A DNA stretch of 64,000 bases, from positions 1,054,001 to 1,118,000 of the forward strand of contig JACKEJ010000004.1 in the NCBI GenBank assembly GCA_020633055.1, given 5' to 3'. The stretch comes from Sandaracinaceae bacterium (GTDB taxonomy: Bacteria > Myxococcota_A > Polyangia > Polyangiales > Houyiibacteriaceae). The notes beneath the pieces are model-generated. The model saw only the letters and a list, made by a program, of their open reading frames with translations. It made no database searches and had not been told where the DNA came from. A program made the translations under genes and the position numbers. Of the stretch, positions 51,271 through 60,083 are shown piece by piece. Within the stretch, counting starts at the first letter, position 1; each line of letters opens with the position of its first letter.

Positions 51271-52107
51271 TCAGCGCGGCTCGTGCAACAGCGCCGCGAC
51301 CGACCCGTCGTGCGAGCCGATCACGAATTTCCCGCCCGCACGCGCCATGGCGGCCAGCGCCTGCAGCTCACGCAGCCGCAGCAGCTCCGGGTGCCGCGCC
51401 GCCAGCTCGGCCTCCTCGACCTCGAGGGCCAGCTGCGCGCGCTGCTGCTTGCGCTGTGCGTCCGCCCGCGCCTGCTCGGAGTCCAGCTCGACGCTCAGCT
51501 GCTCACGCTCGGCGCGCAGCCGCAAGAGCGCCGCGTCGTGCGCCGCGCGCGAACGGAGCAGCTCGGCCTCGATCTCCTTCTGCGCCTGGATCAGCTTCGC
51601 CTCCGCCCGACGCTCGGTCTCGAGCACCTGGTTCATGATCTCGCGCAGGTTCCCCGGGAACACCAGGTCCTTCACGTCGGCCCGACGGATCTCGACGCCG
51701 TAGCCCAGCGCGACGTCCTTCACGGCCTCGCGCACGGCGTCCGAGATCTCGTTGCGGTCGCTGAGGATCGCCTCGAGCTCGCGGCTACCCAGGTAGCGGC
51801 GCGCCGCGAGCTGCACGTCCTCGTAGATGCGCGTCTCGTGATCGGCCACGGCGTGGATGGCCGCCTGCGCGTCCACGACCCGGAAGTAGACCAGGATGGA
51901 GACCCGCACGGCCACCTTGTCGCGCGTGAGGATCTCTTGGCCCTTCAGCACCAGCGAGCGCTCGCGCATGTCGACGAGGGTCACGCTGCGCTGCACCTTG
52001 TCGAAGGCGTGCCGCTTGAGCGCGTGCTTCCCGGGGTCGAGGGTCTTCGTGTAGACGCCGTCTTCGTAGAGAAGCCCGACGAAGGACTGATCGATGATGG
52101 TATGCAT
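51271..52107 (-). CDS. SPFH/stomatin-like (slipin) protein
   Basis: A 278-residue protein lacking an obvious membrane anchor. Residues about 1-160 form an SPFH/band-7 domain (LDPGKHALKRHAF, VDMRERSLVLKGQEILTRDKVAVRVSI, YFRVVDAQAAI), followed by a long coiled coil rich in Ala, Arg and Glu (EKEIEAELLRSRAAHDAAL, about 165-245). Likely scaffolds membrane protein assemblies. ATG 52107 chosen. Confidence 0.85.
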   Translation of the reverse strand: MHTIIDQSFVGLLYEDGVYTKTLDPGKHALKRHAFDKVQRSVTLVDMRERSLVLKGQEILTRDKVAVRVSILVYFRVVDAQAAIHAVADHETRIYEDVQLAARRYLGSRELEAILSDRNEISDAVREAVKDVALGYGVEIRRADVKDLVFPGNLREIMNQVLETERRAEAKLIQAQKEIEAELLRSRAAHDAALLRLRAEREQLSVELDSEQARADAQRKQQRAQLALEVEEAELAARHPELLRLRELQALAAMARAGGKFVIGSHDGSVAALLHEPR

Positions 52108-52386
52108 GACGATGGCCACGCGGACGAAAGGCGCCGCGTGGGAAGTTGCCGTCGAGCCCCTACGTGTTGGCAACGCGCAGTACGGATCGGATTCAGGATC
52201 GCAGACCTGATCTCGTGGAAGGAGACGCGAAGCCCGATCCGCCACTTCCAATGGAGGCTCGACTACGGCGTCCCTAGGGACCGCCGCGCCGACGTCAACT
52301 CCCGCGCGCGTCGTTCGAGCGCGCTCCTCGAGGCATGCCCGCGTACCGGGGCGTGGTCGCGGTCGCTCGGGCGCGGCCGTGGTCGC

Positions 52387-53016
52387 TCAGGCGCGACGCC
52401 AGGTGCCCGCGTGCACCAGCGAGGGGATCAGGAAGCACTCGAGGTAGGCCACCATCGCGTCCTTGTCGGCGGCGCGGCTGGAGTCGAAGGTCAGCAGCCC
52501 GACCACGGTCATGACCACCCAGCGCGCGGCCTCCTCCGTAGGCACGCCCGCGGGCAAGATGCCCCCGTTCGCGGCCAGCGGCAGGATCTCCTCGATGACG
52601 GGGAGCAACAGCTGCGGCAGCGCCGTCCCCGCGATGCGAATGACGGTGGGGCTGTTGGGCTCACTGAACAGCACGGTGAACTGCGTGTCCGAGTGCGCCA
52701 GCTCGACCGCGCGCACGATGCCCGTGATGAGCCGGTCCGCCGGATCGCTGACCGCCTCCATCTCGATGTGGATGCGCCGCGCCATGGCGATCACGCGCCG
52801 CTCGAGCACAGCGAGGATGAGCGTCTCCTTGGCGTCGAAGTAGCGGTACAGCGACGAGCGTGAGCAGCCAGCGACGCGCGCGACGCGGTCGAGGCGCAAG
52901 GCGTCGATGCCCTCCGCCTCCATGACGGAGCCCGCCGCCTCGAGGATGCGCTCGAAGAGCGGCTGCTGGTTCTTGGCCTTCCAGTCGGGGGCGGCTTCCG
53001 TCACGGGCGCGAGCAT
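52387..53016 (-). CDS. TetR-family repressor divergent from a P450
   Basis: A 209-residue TetR regulator: the N-terminal helix-turn-helix (RLDRVARVAGCSRSSLYRYF, about 47-66) and a ligand-binding helical C-terminal domain. It is divergent from the cytochrome P450 gene, with the perfect inverted repeat ACAAAAT-CCT-ATTTTGT (53064-53080) between them, so it likely controls the P450. ATG 53016 is used; ATG 53037 is possible. Confidence 0.82.
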   Translation of the reverse strand: MLAPVTEAAPDWKAKNQQPLFERILEAAGSVMEAEGIDALRLDRVARVAGCSRSSLYRYFDAKETLILAVLERRVIAMARRIHIEMEAVSDPADRLITGIVRAVELAHSDTQFTVLFSEPNSPTVIRIAGTALPQLLLPVIEEILPLAANGGILPAGVPTEEAARWVVMTVVGLLTFDSSRAADKDAMVAYLECFLIPSLVHAGTWRRA

Positions 53017-53063
53017 AGCGCAGAAATCACGGGACATTTTGGGTTCTCCGTCCTGTGTTCGGA

Positions 53064-53080
53064 ACAAAATCCTATTTTGT
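53064..53080. promoter_or_regulatory. Candidate TetR operator between repressor and P450 genes
   Basis: ACAAAATCCTATTTTGT is a perfect 7-bp inverted repeat with a 3-bp spacer; half-site-like ACAAAA recurs at about 53092. Confidence 0.7.
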
Positions 53081-53141
53081 CTTCTCTACGGGACAAAACC
53101 AATGATATGTTCTGTGGCATCACGCCGCCCAGGAGACCCCC

Positions 53142-54512
53142 GTGCAGACCACCGCCGCCGCGCTTCCTTACGACCAGCGACCCCCGAACAAGAATCTGCG
53201 TCACATCGACGGCGACGACGGCCTGCCCTTCCTCGGCCGCACCATCGAGATGGTGCGTGACCCCGCGGTCCTGTTCGGCGACCAGTACAAGCGCTTCGGC
53301 CGCATCAGCCGCGTGTCCATCACGGGCTTCAAGACGGTGCTGTTGAACCACCCAGACTACGCGGAGACGGTGCTGCTGGACCGCGACAAGAATTTCTCCT
53401 GCAAGATGGGCTGGAAGTCCCACATGGGCGAGTTCTTCGACGGGGGCCTCGTCATGCGGGACTTCGGCGAGCACCGCAACCACCGCCGCATCGCCACCGA
53501 GTCGTTCCGGCGCGAGGCGATGCTGGAGTACACGTCGCAGGTGCAGGACGTCACCAAGGCCACCGTGCAGCGCTGGGGCGCCGCGCGCGACATCGTCATC
53601 TACGACGAGATCAAGCGCCTCTTGCTGGACATCGCGTTCAACGTGTTCTGCTGGCTCGACGAGCGCGACGCGTCGGAGATCCCCAACATCAACCGCGCCT
53701 TCAGCCAGATGATGGAGGGGGCCGTGGGCATGGTGCGCTTCGACCTGCCGGGGCTGTCGTACCATCGTGGGCTCGAGGGGCGCCGCTACCTGAAGCGCTT
53801 CTTCCTCGAGCGCATCGAGCGCAAGCGCGCCTCGGCCGACCGGGACTCGTTCGCCGCGTTCTGCCGCGCCACGCAGGAGAACGGCGAGCCTTACTCGGAC
53901 GAGGACATCGCCAACCACATGGTGTTCCTCATGCTGGCCGCCCACGACACGACGGCGAGCGCGGCGACGATGGCGGCCTACCACCTGGCGCACAACCAGG
54001 ACATCCAGGAAGAGCTGCGCGCCGAGCTGGCGGCGACGGAAGGGCCCATCGGCTACGACACGATGTTCCGCACCATGCCGCTCATGGCCGGCGTGTTCCA
54101 CGAGACCATCCGCATGCACCCGCCGGTGGCGATGCTGCTGCGCCGCACGGTGCGCGCGTGCGAGATCGACGGCGTCGCCATCCCGGCGGACACGATGGTG
54201 TGCGTGCCCGTCGCGTTCCTGCAGCGCCACCCGGACTTCTGGACGAACCCGGACAGCTTCGACCCACACCGCTTCGACGAGGGGCGCATGGAGCACCGGC
54301 GCCACACGTTCTCGTGGCTGCCCTTCGGAGGCGGTGCACACAAGTGCATTGGCCTGCACTTCGCGCGACTGCTGTTCACCAGCCTGTACGCCGAGCTGCT
54401 GAACCAGTACCGCATCGAGTACCGCAAGCCCAACTACTTTCCGACCAAGGTGCAGAACCTGCCGTTCGCGAAGCCCACCGACGGGCTGCCCGTGCGGCTC
54501 GTGCCGCGCTGA
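53142..54512 (+). CDS. Cytochrome P450 monooxygenase
   Basis: A 456-residue P450 with all signatures: I-helix AAHDTTAS (about 265), ExxR in HETIR, and the heme-Cys loop FGGGAHKCIG near residue 400. It inserts one oxygen atom from O2 into a substrate; the sterol- or fatty-acid-type fold (CYP51/CYP120-like features such as MLLRRTV) is only suggestive. A ribosome-binding site AGGAG precedes the GTG start. No ferredoxin or reductase gene lies nearby. Probably induced by release of the divergent TetR protein. Confidence 0.92.
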   Translation: MQTTAAALPYDQRPPNKNLRHIDGDDGLPFLGRTIEMVRDPAVLFGDQYKRFGRISRVSITGFKTVLLNHPDYAETVLLDRDKNFSCKMGWKSHMGEFFDGGLVMRDFGEHRNHRRIATESFRREAMLEYTSQVQDVTKATVQRWGAARDIVIYDEIKRLLLDIAFNVFCWLDERDASEIPNINRAFSQMMEGAVGMVRFDLPGLSYHRGLEGRRYLKRFFLERIERKRASADRDSFAAFCRATQENGEPYSDEDIANHMVFLMLAAHDTTASAATMAAYHLAHNQDIQEELRAELAATEGPIGYDTMFRTMPLMAGVFHETIRMHPPVAMLLRRTVRACEIDGVAIPADTMVCVPVAFLQRHPDFWTNPDSFDPHRFDEGRMEHRRHTFSWLPFGGGAHKCIGLHFARLLFTSLYAELLNQYRIEYRKPNYFPTKVQNLPFAKPTDGLPVRLVPR

Positions 54513-54532
54513 GCGTCACGGGGAGGCCGGGC

Positions 54533-56866
54533 TCAGGCGCTCGACCCCGCGACAGGCCGCGGCCGCGCGCTCGAAGGACGGCTCTCGAGCGCTTCGCGCA
54601 GGGCGAAGGCCAGCTGCTCCCCCGTGAAGGGCTTGGGCAGGAAGGGCAGCCCGTGCCGCTCGACCTCCTCACCGACGCGCGGATCGTCGACGTAGCCGGA
54701 GGTGACCACCACCGGGAGGTCGGGGTGCTCGGCGCGCACCTGTCGGATGAACGGACCTCCGCCCATCCCCGGCATCACGACGTCCGTGAGCACGCACGCC
54801 AGCTCGACGTGCCGTTCGCGCACGGCAGCGAGTCCGTCGACACCGCTCTCCGCCTGCAGGACCTGGAACCCCAGCGTCTCGAGCAGCGCGGCGGTCGCCC
54901 GCCGGACCTGCGGGTCGTCCTCCACCAGCAGCACGAGCTGATCGGCGCCCGCGAGCGCCGCGGTCACCCCGCTCGGCGTACCCTCCGACGACGGCCGTTC
55001 GTCGCGTGGGAACGTGAGGGTGAACGTGGTGCCTTCGCCCACGGTCGACGCGATGGCGAGGGTCCCGCCAGCCTGTTCGACGATGGCCAAGCAGGTGGAG
55101 AGGCCGAGCCCCGTGCCGCCTCCCGCAGCCTTGGTCGTGAAGAACGGCTCGGTCGCCTTCTCGCGCACCTCGGGTGGCATCCCGACGCCCGTGTCGGCCA
55201 CGGTCAGGCGCACACTCGCGGCGTCGACCTCCACGCGCACCGTCAGTGCCCCCCCGTTGGGCATGGCGTCGCGAGCGTTCACGGCCAGGTTGGTCAGCAC
55301 CTGCTCCAGCTGCCCGGCGTCCATCAGCACCGTCGCAGGCTCGAGCGAGGGCTCGACGCGCACCTCGACGTCCTCGCCGATGACCCGCCGCAGCAGCTTG
55401 TGCGTGTCGCGCACGAGCGCGTTCACGTCGATCACCCGTGGTGCGATGGGGCGCGTGCGCGCGAACGCCAGCAGCTGCCGGGTGAGCTCGGAGCCGCGCA
55501 TGCACGCCCGTGCGATCTGCTTCAGGTGATCGCGCACGGCGTCTTCCCGCTGACCACGCATCTGGGCGACCTGCGCGAAGCTGTGGATCGCCGTGAGGAT
55601 GTTGTTGAAGTCGTGCGCGATGCCGCCCGCGAAGCGCCCCAGCACGTCCAGCTTCTGCACGCGGGCGAGCTTCTCGTCGCTCTCGCGCAGCTGCTCGAGG
55701 ACGCGGCGGCGCCGACGACGATCCTGCCCGATGGTCAGCGCCGAGCCGAGGAACACGAGCGCCAGCGCGCCGAGCGTGGCGGCGCGCATGGTCCGAACGG
55801 GCGCCGCGACCCGCCCCGTGACCGTGACGCGCGGGATCGCGGAGATGGCGGTCCAGCCGGTGGAGTCGAGGTGCGAGCCGAGCACGATCAGCTCGGCGGT
55901 CTCGACGCGCTGGACGTCGTTCGTGCCGCGCGTGGCCCGCATCAGCGCTTCCACCGCGCCACGCAACGGCGCTTCGCCGAGGTCGCTCACGGAGAACTCG
56001 CCGCGCCCCGCGCGGATGTCCGCGGCGAAGCGTCGCGACGCCAGCAGGCGCCCCTCGTCGTCCACCACCATGTAGGTCCCACCCTCGCGCTCGGGCAGCG
56101 AGGCGGCGCCGGCGATGAGGTGGTCCAACGGCACGTCGTGCCCGACGGACCCAGCAAAGCGACCCTCACGTGTGATCGGCGCGACCACCGACACCATCCA
56201 GATGCCGGGCACCGGATCGAACTCCACGCGCGTCCAGCGCGGAGCGCCGCTCGGGTCGTTTTCGGGGCGCACCAGGTTGACCCAGTCCGTGTCGGAGTAG
56301 TCGTGCGTCGCCGCCGCTTCGTAGATGAAGCGCGGAGCGTCCGGCCACAGGATGACCTCGCCGCCGCCGTCGACCAGCAGCCAGGCGTTCACCGCGATGG
56401 TCTCCTCGTCGGACAAGGTCGCGCTCTCGATGATGTCCTTGGCGCGCACGTAGAACGCGCGCGACGCGGCGTCGACGGGGGCGTGCCGCGGCAGCCAGAT
56501 GCCCGCCTGGTCGCGGGGGTCATAGAGCGTGGCTCGCGAGCGACGCGCGCCGTCGGCGTCCAGGCCCACGAGGCGCTCGAAGGTGGCCTCCTCGGCGGGT
56601 GATGGCGTGCGGCTGGCCGCGTCGGTGAGTGAACGCGAGAGCCGCCTCAGGCTCGCCTCGGCCGCCTCGACGCGGTTCGACAGCGTGGTGACCACCAGAC
56701 GCTCTTCCCGCGAGACCATGTCGATCTCGTTGGCCACCAGCGATGACTCGAGGCGCTGCTCCACGAACACGAGCGCCGGCAACACGATCAGCACGATGGC
56801 CACGAGGGAATAGGCCCCGATCCACAGCTCGACACGCGTCTCCGATCTGGTGGCGTAGGTAGGCAC
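54533..56866 (-). CDS. Hybrid sensor histidine kinase (dCache-HisKA-HATPase-REC)
   Basis: A 777-residue membrane kinase. A transmembrane helix at about 14-36, an extracytoplasmic Cache-like sensor (about 40-370), a second transmembrane helix near 378-396, then HisKA with phospho-His in FAGGIAHDFNNIL, HATPase_c boxes (NLAVNARDAMPNGG; DTGVGMPPE; GGGTGLGLSTC) and a C-terminal receiver domain with phospho-Asp in VLTDVVMPG and Lys in FLPKPF. The ligand is unknown; no separate response regulator follows. GTG start. Confidence 0.93.
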   Translation of the reverse strand: MPTYATRSETRVELWIGAYSLVAIVLIVLPALVFVEQRLESSLVANEIDMVSREERLVVTTLSNRVEAAEASLRRLSRSLTDAASRTPSPAEEATFERLVGLDADGARRSRATLYDPRDQAGIWLPRHAPVDAASRAFYVRAKDIIESATLSDEETIAVNAWLLVDGGGEVILWPDAPRFIYEAAATHDYSDTDWVNLVRPENDPSGAPRWTRVEFDPVPGIWMVSVVAPITREGRFAGSVGHDVPLDHLIAGAASLPEREGGTYMVVDDEGRLLASRRFAADIRAGRGEFSVSDLGEAPLRGAVEALMRATRGTNDVQRVETAELIVLGSHLDSTGWTAISAIPRVTVTGRVAAPVRTMRAATLGALALVFLGSALTIGQDRRRRRRVLEQLRESDEKLARVQKLDVLGRFAGGIAHDFNNILTAIHSFAQVAQMRGQREDAVRDHLKQIARACMRGSELTRQLLAFARTRPIAPRVIDVNALVRDTHKLLRRVIGEDVEVRVEPSLEPATVLMDAGQLEQVLTNLAVNARDAMPNGGALTVRVEVDAASVRLTVADTGVGMPPEVREKATEPFFTTKAAGGGTGLGLSTCLAIVEQAGGTLAIASTVGEGTTFTLTFPRDERPSSEGTPSGVTAALAGADQLVLLVEDDPQVRRATAALLETLGFQVLQAESGVDGLAAVRERHVELACVLTDVVMPGMGGGPFIRQVRAEHPDLPVVVTSGYVDDPRVGEEVERHGLPFLPKPFTGEQLAFALREALESRPSSARPRPVAGSSA

Positions 56867-56881
56867 AGCGCTGAGGCCAGG

Positions 56882-57232
56882 GTGTCACAGTCGGGTGCGC
56901 GTGCCGAGGACCCCTCGCGATCGAACACCGAACGACGCGAGTCGGACCTCGGCACGGGTTCGGTCGCCATCGCGCGCAGGGCTGCCCGACTCGGCGGCGT
57001 CACCGTCATCGTCGCCCAGATGACGCTCGAGCCCGAACCCCTCGAGAGCGTCGCCCCGGGTGTCCCGCCCGCGCTCGCGCGCGTGGTGCACAGCTGCTTG
57101 AGCAAGGACCCGAGCGCGCGCCCCCGGACGGCCAAGGAGCTCGCCCGGCGCCTCCGCGATGCGAGCCCTGACGACCCGTGGGACTCGGAGCAGGCCGCGG
57201 CGTGGTGGGCCTCCCACCCCAGCGCCGCCTGA
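56882..57232 (+). pseudogene. Remnant of a Ser/Thr protein kinase C-lobe
   Basis: The last 75 residues (APGVPPALARVVHSCLSKDP, SARPRTAKELARRLRDA) are the end of a Hanks-type kinase domain with its usual helix and RP motif. The catalytic loop, DFG and ATP-binding regions are absent, and about 35 unrelated residues precede it. Myxobacteria carry many such kinases, so this is a deletion remnant. Confidence 0.75.
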
Positions 57233-57262
57233 ACGCCGTTTGCCACGGGGAGACCCGCCCAC

Positions 57263-57268
57263 TACTGT
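57263..57268 (+). promoter_or_regulatory. TANNNT box 7 nt before the 57276 start
   Basis: TACTGT then seven bases and ATG; no Shine-Dalgarno sequence. Confidence 0.35.
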
Positions 57269-57275
57269 CCGCGCC

Positions 57276-57884
57276 ATGCATCACCGTGCGCTCCGCTTCT
57301 CCGTCGTGCTCTCCATCGTCAGCGTCGTCACCGTCACGGCCCTCGGCGCACTCGCGTTCCCGTCCTTCGCGTTCGCTCAGCCACGCGGCAACGTCCAGGG
57401 CAACGGCATCCATGGCGTGCGCATCGAGGTCCACGGCACGCTCGGCTACTATCAGGCGCTCGGCGCCGGCATGCGGGTGGACATCCCCCTGCTGCCGGAC
57501 GGCTTCACGGACAAGCTGGACGACGAATTCGCGCTCAGCGTGGGCGGTGACTTCACCGCGCTGCGTTGGCGTGACCGTGCCTACGACGGAGCCCGCCCCG
57601 GCTACGGCCGCGGCTGGGGCCAGTGGTACGGGGACTGGTCCATCTGGACGGTCGCCACGGCCAACTGGAACCTCTACCTCGGCGACAAGATCTCCGTCTT
57701 CCCGGAGCTGGGCTTCACCGTCAGCATCCACGACTGCTGGGACCGCAACGGGCGAGACGACGTCTGTGTCACGGCCGCGCCGGTCGGCGGCGTGGGCTTC
57801 CGCTACCACTTCGCGCCGCCGCGGGTGGCGTTCGTCGCCCGCGTGAACTGGCCCGTCGGACTCCAGGTGGGCCTCACCTTCTGA
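57276..57884 (+). CDS. Outer-membrane beta-barrel-type protein
   Basis: A 202-residue protein with a signal peptide (about 1-35, ending FAFAQ) and amphipathic strands rich in Tyr, Trp and Gly (GYYQALGAGMRVDIPLL; WSIWTVATANWNLYLGD) ending in an aromatic (VGLTF), which suggests an 8-stranded barrel. Function unknown. Confidence 0.75.
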   Translation: MHHRALRFSVVLSIVSVVTVTALGALAFPSFAFAQPRGNVQGNGIHGVRIEVHGTLGYYQALGAGMRVDIPLLPDGFTDKLDDEFALSVGGDFTALRWRDRAYDGARPGYGRGWGQWYGDWSIWTVATANWNLYLGDKISVFPELGFTVSIHDCWDRNGRDDVCVTAAPVGGVGFRYHFAPPRVAFVARVNWPVGLQVGLTF

Positions 57885-57921
57885 GCGGGCGGGCGAGGGC
57901 ACCCCTCCGCGCACCACGTGG

Positions 57922-57927
57922 TAGGGT
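57922..57927 (+). promoter_or_regulatory. TANNNT box 7 nt before the 57935 start
   Basis: TAGGGT then GTCCGAC then ATG. Confidence 0.35.
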
Positions 57928-57934
57928 GTCCGAC

Positions 57935-59980
57935 ATGAGCAAGAGCCAGCATGCGCGCCGTGTCTGTGTCCTCGTGGGCGCGGTCATCTCCACCTGGACC
58001 TTTGTCGCTCCCTCGGAGGCGTCCGCTGCGACCTTCACGGTCAACAGCTTGGGGGACGCAGACGACGCCGTGATCGACTCCGTGTGCGACTCGGACGCGT
58101 CCACACCCGGGCTCCAGTGCACGCTGCGCGCGGCCATCTCGGAAGCCAACGCCAGCACGGGCGGCGCGCGCGACCTCATCCGGATCACGGCGACGGGCAC
58201 GATCATGATCGGGAGCCAGCTGCTCATCACCAACGAAGTGCGCATCCAAGGACCCGGCTCGGGGCAGCTCACCATCGACCGCTCGGACACGGTGCGCCAC
58301 TTCTGGGTCCAGGGCGCAGCAGGGGCATACAGCTTCGAGGGGCTCACCCTCCAGAACGGGCGCCCGGGGGCGTTTGGCGGGTCCGTGTGGCTCTCGGGCG
58401 CGCCCACCTCGGTGACATTCGACGACGTGCGCTTCCTCGACAACGTCGCGGTGTTCACCGCGGACACCAACGGCGGCGCCGTCTACATCACGGCCACGGG
58501 CGCCATCACGTTCCGCGACACGTACTTCCGGGGCAACTACGCCCAAGGCAACGGCGGCGCGATCTACGCGCAGGGCGGCACCGCCGGGCTCTCGGTCGTC
58601 ATCGAGAGCTCCACCTTCTTCGAGAACGAGTCGGTCGGCGCGGCCGGCGGCGGCGCGGTCATGGTGCGCTACGCGAACAACAGCGTCGCGGTGCGCGACT
58701 CGGTGTTCGAGAGCAACTCGAGCAACGGACCGGGCGCCGGCCTCTTCCTGGACGACGGCGCGGTGGGCGTGGTGGAGGGCTGCACCTTCATCGACAACGA
58801 GGCCAGCTACTCGAACACGGGCGCGGGCGGGGCGGTGTACGCGCGCCAGACCAACAACTACGTGTCGAACAGCCTGTTCTACGGGAACCGCTCGGGCGCG
58901 GGCGGCGCCGTGTTGCTGACCAACACCTGGGAGGTCAGCAACGTGACCATCGTCGGCAACTCCAGCACCAACGGCGCCTACGCCGGGCTGCGCACGCTGG
59001 GCACGGGCACGGTGCGCAACTCGGTGATGACCGGCAACACGGTGTCGTCCGGGGACGAGCCGGACTGCAGCACCGTCGCCGCGTTCACGAGCGGTGGCTA
59101 CAACTTCGTGGGCGACGGAAACGGCTGCGGCTGGGGCGGCAACGACACCACGGGCGCCGCCGCGACGCTGGCCGATCCGATGTTCGACGTGCTGCTCGGC
59201 GCCGCTCAGGAGCCGCGCTACCTGCCCCCGGGCAGCGGCAGCCCGCTGGTGGACGGGGGCGACCCAGGTGGCTGTCGCCACACGCGGGTCAACGCGAGCT
59301 TCGTCGCGACCCCGAACATCGTGCTCACGACGGACCAGGCGGGCGGGACGCGCGCCGTGGACGGGGGCAGCGGCTCTGCGCGCTGCGACATCGGGGCCAT
59401 CGAGGCGGGTGGTCTGGGGACCGTCGGCTTCGCCAGCGCCAGCGTGACGGCCTCGGAAGGCGATGGGACCGTCAGCCTGACGGTCACGCGCAGCGGGTCC
59501 ACGACCGCGGCGCTCGACGTGCCGTGGGCGCTCGTGGCCGGCAGCGCGACGGCGGGCAGCGACTACACGGACGCCAGCGGGACCCTGCAGTGGGCGGCGG
59601 GTGACGGCGCGGACAAGACCATCGACGTGGCGCTGCTGGACGACAGCGCGACCGAGAGCGACGAGACCCTGACCGTGCGGCTCACCCCGGTGCGGCTGAT
59701 CGCAGGCAACCCGGCCGAGGCGACGCTCACCATCGAGGATGACGACGTCGCCACGGGACCGGACGGAGGGCTCGGCGGCGACGCCGGGACCGGTGGAACC
59801 GACGGCGGCCCGATCGGGACCGATGGCGGCACCAGCGGACGTGACGGCGGCCCGGGTAGCGGGGGTGGCGGGGGTGGCGGCTGCACGGTCACCACGGACG
59901 CCGACACGAGCGCGCGCTGGTTGGCGTTGGTCGCGTTGGGGCTCGTGGTGCGGCGCAAGCGCTACGCGCGCCGGGGATAG
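57935..59980 (+). CDS. Surface protein: CSLREA domain, beta-helix, Calx-beta and MYXO-CTERM-like tail
   Basis: A 681-residue exported protein. Signal peptide about 1-32; a CSLREA-type N-terminal domain (FTVNSLGDADDA, CTLRAAISEANA); a right-handed parallel beta-helix (residues about 80-480; repeats such as GGAVYITATG, GGAIYAQGG); a Calx-beta domain (about 490-600; VTASEGDGTVSLTVTRSGST, GSDYTDASGTL, DSATESDETLTVRL); a Gly/Asp-rich linker; and a C-terminal GGC, hydrophobic segment and RRKR cluster matching the MYXO-CTERM sorting signal. Such proteins are secreted, processed and retained on the cell surface of myxobacteria. Confidence 0.9.
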   Translation: MSKSQHARRVCVLVGAVISTWTFVAPSEASAATFTVNSLGDADDAVIDSVCDSDASTPGLQCTLRAAISEANASTGGARDLIRITATGTIMIGSQLLITNEVRIQGPGSGQLTIDRSDTVRHFWVQGAAGAYSFEGLTLQNGRPGAFGGSVWLSGAPTSVTFDDVRFLDNVAVFTADTNGGAVYITATGAITFRDTYFRGNYAQGNGGAIYAQGGTAGLSVVIESSTFFENESVGAAGGGAVMVRYANNSVAVRDSVFESNSSNGPGAGLFLDDGAVGVVEGCTFIDNEASYSNTGAGGAVYARQTNNYVSNSLFYGNRSGAGGAVLLTNTWEVSNVTIVGNSSTNGAYAGLRTLGTGTVRNSVMTGNTVSSGDEPDCSTVAAFTSGGYNFVGDGNGCGWGGNDTTGAAATLADPMFDVLLGAAQEPRYLPPGSGSPLVDGGDPGGCRHTRVNASFVATPNIVLTTDQAGGTRAVDGGSGSARCDIGAIEAGGLGTVGFASASVTASEGDGTVSLTVTRSGSTTAALDVPWALVAGSATAGSDYTDASGTLQWAAGDGADKTIDVALLDDSATESDETLTVRLTPVRLIAGNPAEATLTIEDDDVATGPDGGLGGDAGTGGTDGGPIGTDGGTSGRDGGPGSGGGGGGGCTVTTDADTSARWLALVALGLVVRRKRYARRG

Positions 59981-60071
59981 GACCCGCGTCACCGTCGCGC
60001 TTCCGCGCTTGGACGTGCGCCGCGGGGGCGGGCGCGACGCCGTGATGTGGCCCCCCGCAGCGCGTCGTGCG

Positions 60072-60077
60072 TATCCT
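60072..60077 (+). promoter_or_regulatory. TANNNT box 6 nt before the 60084 start
   Basis: TATCCT then GGCGCG then ATG; same box and spacing as at 24690. Confidence 0.4.
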
Positions 60078-60083
60078 GGCGCG

